Shown here piece after piece: positions 13,501-14,898 of a stretch of 14,898 nucleotides of DNA. Source of the stretch: Tannerella sp. (GTDB taxonomy: Bacteria > Bacteroidota > Bacteroidia > Bacteroidales > Tannerellaceae). Both the position numbers and the translations under genes were made by a program. The notes beneath the pieces are model-generated. The model had not been told where the DNA came from, ran no database searches, and saw only the letters and a program-made list of their open reading frames with translations. Positions within the stretch are counted from its first letter, which is position 1. Each line of letters opens with the position of its first letter. The DNA is taken from positions 1 through 14,898 of the forward strand of contig JAITMT010000022.1 of NCBI GenBank assembly GCA_031277235.1. The letters are read 5' to 3'.

Positions 13501-14898
13501 AAATAAAGAACAACGCATTATAAAACAGTTAGTTGATTCCAACAAATCCCATTTCTTGGTTTTATGGGGCAGGCGGCGTGTCGGCAAAACTTATCTTATT
13601 AGAGAATATTTCAATAATAGTTTTTCGTTTTACATTAGCGGCGCACAAAATTCAACGAAAAAAGAACAGTTGGAAAACTTTGCATCTGCCCTCACTTCCT
13701 ACGGAAAAATGCCTTATGCGCCTGCAAAATCGTGGCTTGACGCTTTTAGACAGTTGATTCATCTGCTTGAAAATTCAAGGAAACGCGGCAAAAAAGTAAT
13801 TTTTATAGACGAATTGCCATGGTTTGATACGGCGCGTTCGGGTTTTCTCACCGGACTTGACTTTTTTTGGAACACCTGGGCGTCGGCGCGAAAAGATATT
13901 TTGCTGATCACCTGCGGATCGGCTACATCGTGGATTATCAATAAGTTACTGAATAACCGCGGCGGACTGCACAATCGCGTTACCCACCGCATGCACCTGG
14001 CGCCCTTTACGCTCGGCGAATGCGAGGAGTTTTTCAAATCGAAAAAAATTCCATTCGACCGCAAGTCTATCATTGACGCCTATATGATTTTCGGCGGTAT
14101 TCCCTATTATCTCGAAATGTTCGAGCGCGGACTTAGTGTTGCGCAAAATGTTGATAATATGTTATATAAAAAAGATGCACCGCTGAAAAACGAATTTTCA
14201 TTTCTGTATGCCTCGCTTTTTAAAAACTATGAAAACCATTTGAAAATAATCGAAGCGTTGAGCGCAAAAACCAAAGGTCTGACGCGCGAAGAAATCATTG
14301 TTGGAAGCGGAATTTCCAACGGCGGCGGCTTGACCGTCATGCTTGAAGAACTCGAACAGTGCGATTTCGTCCGCTCATATGGCGGTTATGGCAAAAAAAT
14401 AAAATCAACGCTTTATCAATTGACGGACTTTTTTTCGCTATTTTATTATAATTTCCTGAAAAACAATAAAATGAATGATGAACATTATTGGATAAACTCG
14501 CTTGAAAACGCCCGTCGCCGTGCATGGAGCGGTTACGCATTTGAGCAGGTTTGTTTGGCGCATTTGCCGCAAATAAAGCAGAAACTCGGTATTTCGGGCG
14601 TTTTGACCCATACGAGTTCGTGGCGTAGCAACAATAAAAAAAACGGAGCGCAAATTGACCTTGTCATCGAGCGTAACGACCGCATTATCAACCTCTGCGA
14701 AATGAAATATGCCGAAGAAGAATTTGTGATAGACAAAAAAACGGACGAAAACCTGCGCAATAAACGGGCGGCATTTAGGCGGGAAACAAAAACGACAAAA
14801 ACCCTGCATCTTACCATGGTAACAACTTACGGCATAGCGCATAACGAATATTGGAACAATATCCAGTCGGAAGTAAAAATGGACGATTTGTTTGTTTC
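13481..14898 (+). CDS. AAA-family ATPase with C-terminal PD-(D/E)XK nuclease-like domain (3' partial)
   Basis: The frame is open to the window end (472 codons) and looks nearly complete, since it reaches the terminal MDDLF segment usual in this family. It starts MMALLGRNKEQ; the second Met (13484) is an equally possible start. Walker A is GRRRVGKT (residues 30-37) and Walker B is VIFIDELPW (Asp110, Glu111). A sensor-like LLITCGSATSW follows, then FGGIPYYLEMF. Residues about 255-330 look like a winged-helix segment (LTREEIIVGSGISNGGGLT). The C-terminal domain has Asp393 (GAQIDLVIE) and Glu407-x-Lys409 (CEMKY), the core of a PD-(D/E)XK nuclease-like fold. These proteins are the prokaryotic ATPase/DUF234-type group, often present in many copies per genome; their function is not established. 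A consensus promoter and 54-bp repeats precede it. Confidence 0.88.
   Translation, partial: MMALLGRNKEQRIIKQLVDSNKSHFLVLWGRRRVGKTYLIREYFNNSFSFYISGAQNSTKKEQLENFASALTSYGKMPYAPAKSWLDAFRQLIHLLENSRKRGKKVIFIDELPWFDTARSGFLTGLDFFWNTWASARKDILLITCGSATSWIINKLLNNRGGLHNRVTHRMHLAPFTLGECEEFFKSKKIPFDRKSIIDAYMIFGGIPYYLEMFERGLSVAQNVDNMLYKKDAPLKNEFSFLYASLFKNYENHLKIIEALSAKTKGLTREEIIVGSGISNGGGLTVMLEELEQCDFVRSYGGYGKKIKSTLYQLTDFFSLFYYNFLKNNKMNDEHYWINSLENARRRAWSGYAFEQVCLAHLPQIKQKLGISGVLTHTSSWRSNNKKNGAQIDLVIERNDRIINLCEMKYAEEEFVIDKKTDENLRNKRAAFRRETKTTKTLHLTMVTTYGIAHNEYWNNIQSEVKMDDLFV

Noticed and set aside
13345..13587. 80-codon minus-strand open frame with a repeating peptide
   Set aside because: 54 is divisible by 3, so the DNA repeat yields an 18-residue peptide repeat by itself. 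It overlaps the promoter and start of the ATPase gene and resembles no known protein.

Overview
The window looks like chromosomal DNA from a Bacteroidales-type member of the Bacteroidota. The support is: a MurF-Alr fusion preceded by a GSCFA-domain gene (a typical Bacteroidota arrangement), a GH97 enzyme, a DUF2264 protein, start codons without clear Shine-Dalgarno sequences, and several promoter -7 elements of the Bacteroidota form TAnnTTTG. I cannot name the species.

Layout from left to right. (1) 25-3494: a GSCFA-domain protein overlaps by 4 bases the fused murF-alr gene, which makes and attaches D-alanine for peptidoglycan. (2) 3547-4155: a TsaC/Sua5-type threonylcarbamoyl-AMP synthase for tRNA t6A, followed by a tandem heptamer repeat. 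(3) 4247-5043, minus strand: a barnase-family ribonuclease with an N-terminal membrane segment and, 2 bases downstream, its barstar-family inhibitor. Every barnase active-site position is conserved at a constant numbering offset. (4) 5132-8521: two exported carbohydrate-related proteins, a DUF2264 protein and a GH97 glycosidase of the retaining type, each with its own TAnnTTTG promoter. (5) 8522-8864: a non-coding stretch, then trmD (tRNA m1G37 methyltransferase), then a second copy of the heptamer repeat in the opposite orientation. (6) 9640-13184: a GH3 lipoprotein (beta-xylosidase/beta-glucosidase type) whose stop codon directly touches the start of hisH, which overlaps hisA by 4 bases. (7) 13185-end: an AT-rich region with four exact-period 54-bp tandem repeats containing inverted repeats. 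The last copy forms the promoter and start region of an AAA-type ATPase fused to a PD-(D/E)XK nuclease-like domain, which runs off the end of the window.

How it fits together. Housekeeping genes (cell wall, tRNA modification, histidine synthesis) alternate with accessory genes (toxin-inhibitor pair, glycosidases, ATPase-nuclease). No SusC/SusD pair is present, so the glycosidases do not form a complete polysaccharide utilisation locus here. The most unusual points are the 54-bp repeats ending in a consensus promoter, the likely interruption of the histidine operon after hisA by the ATPase cassette, and the membrane-tethered barnase with its inhibitor.
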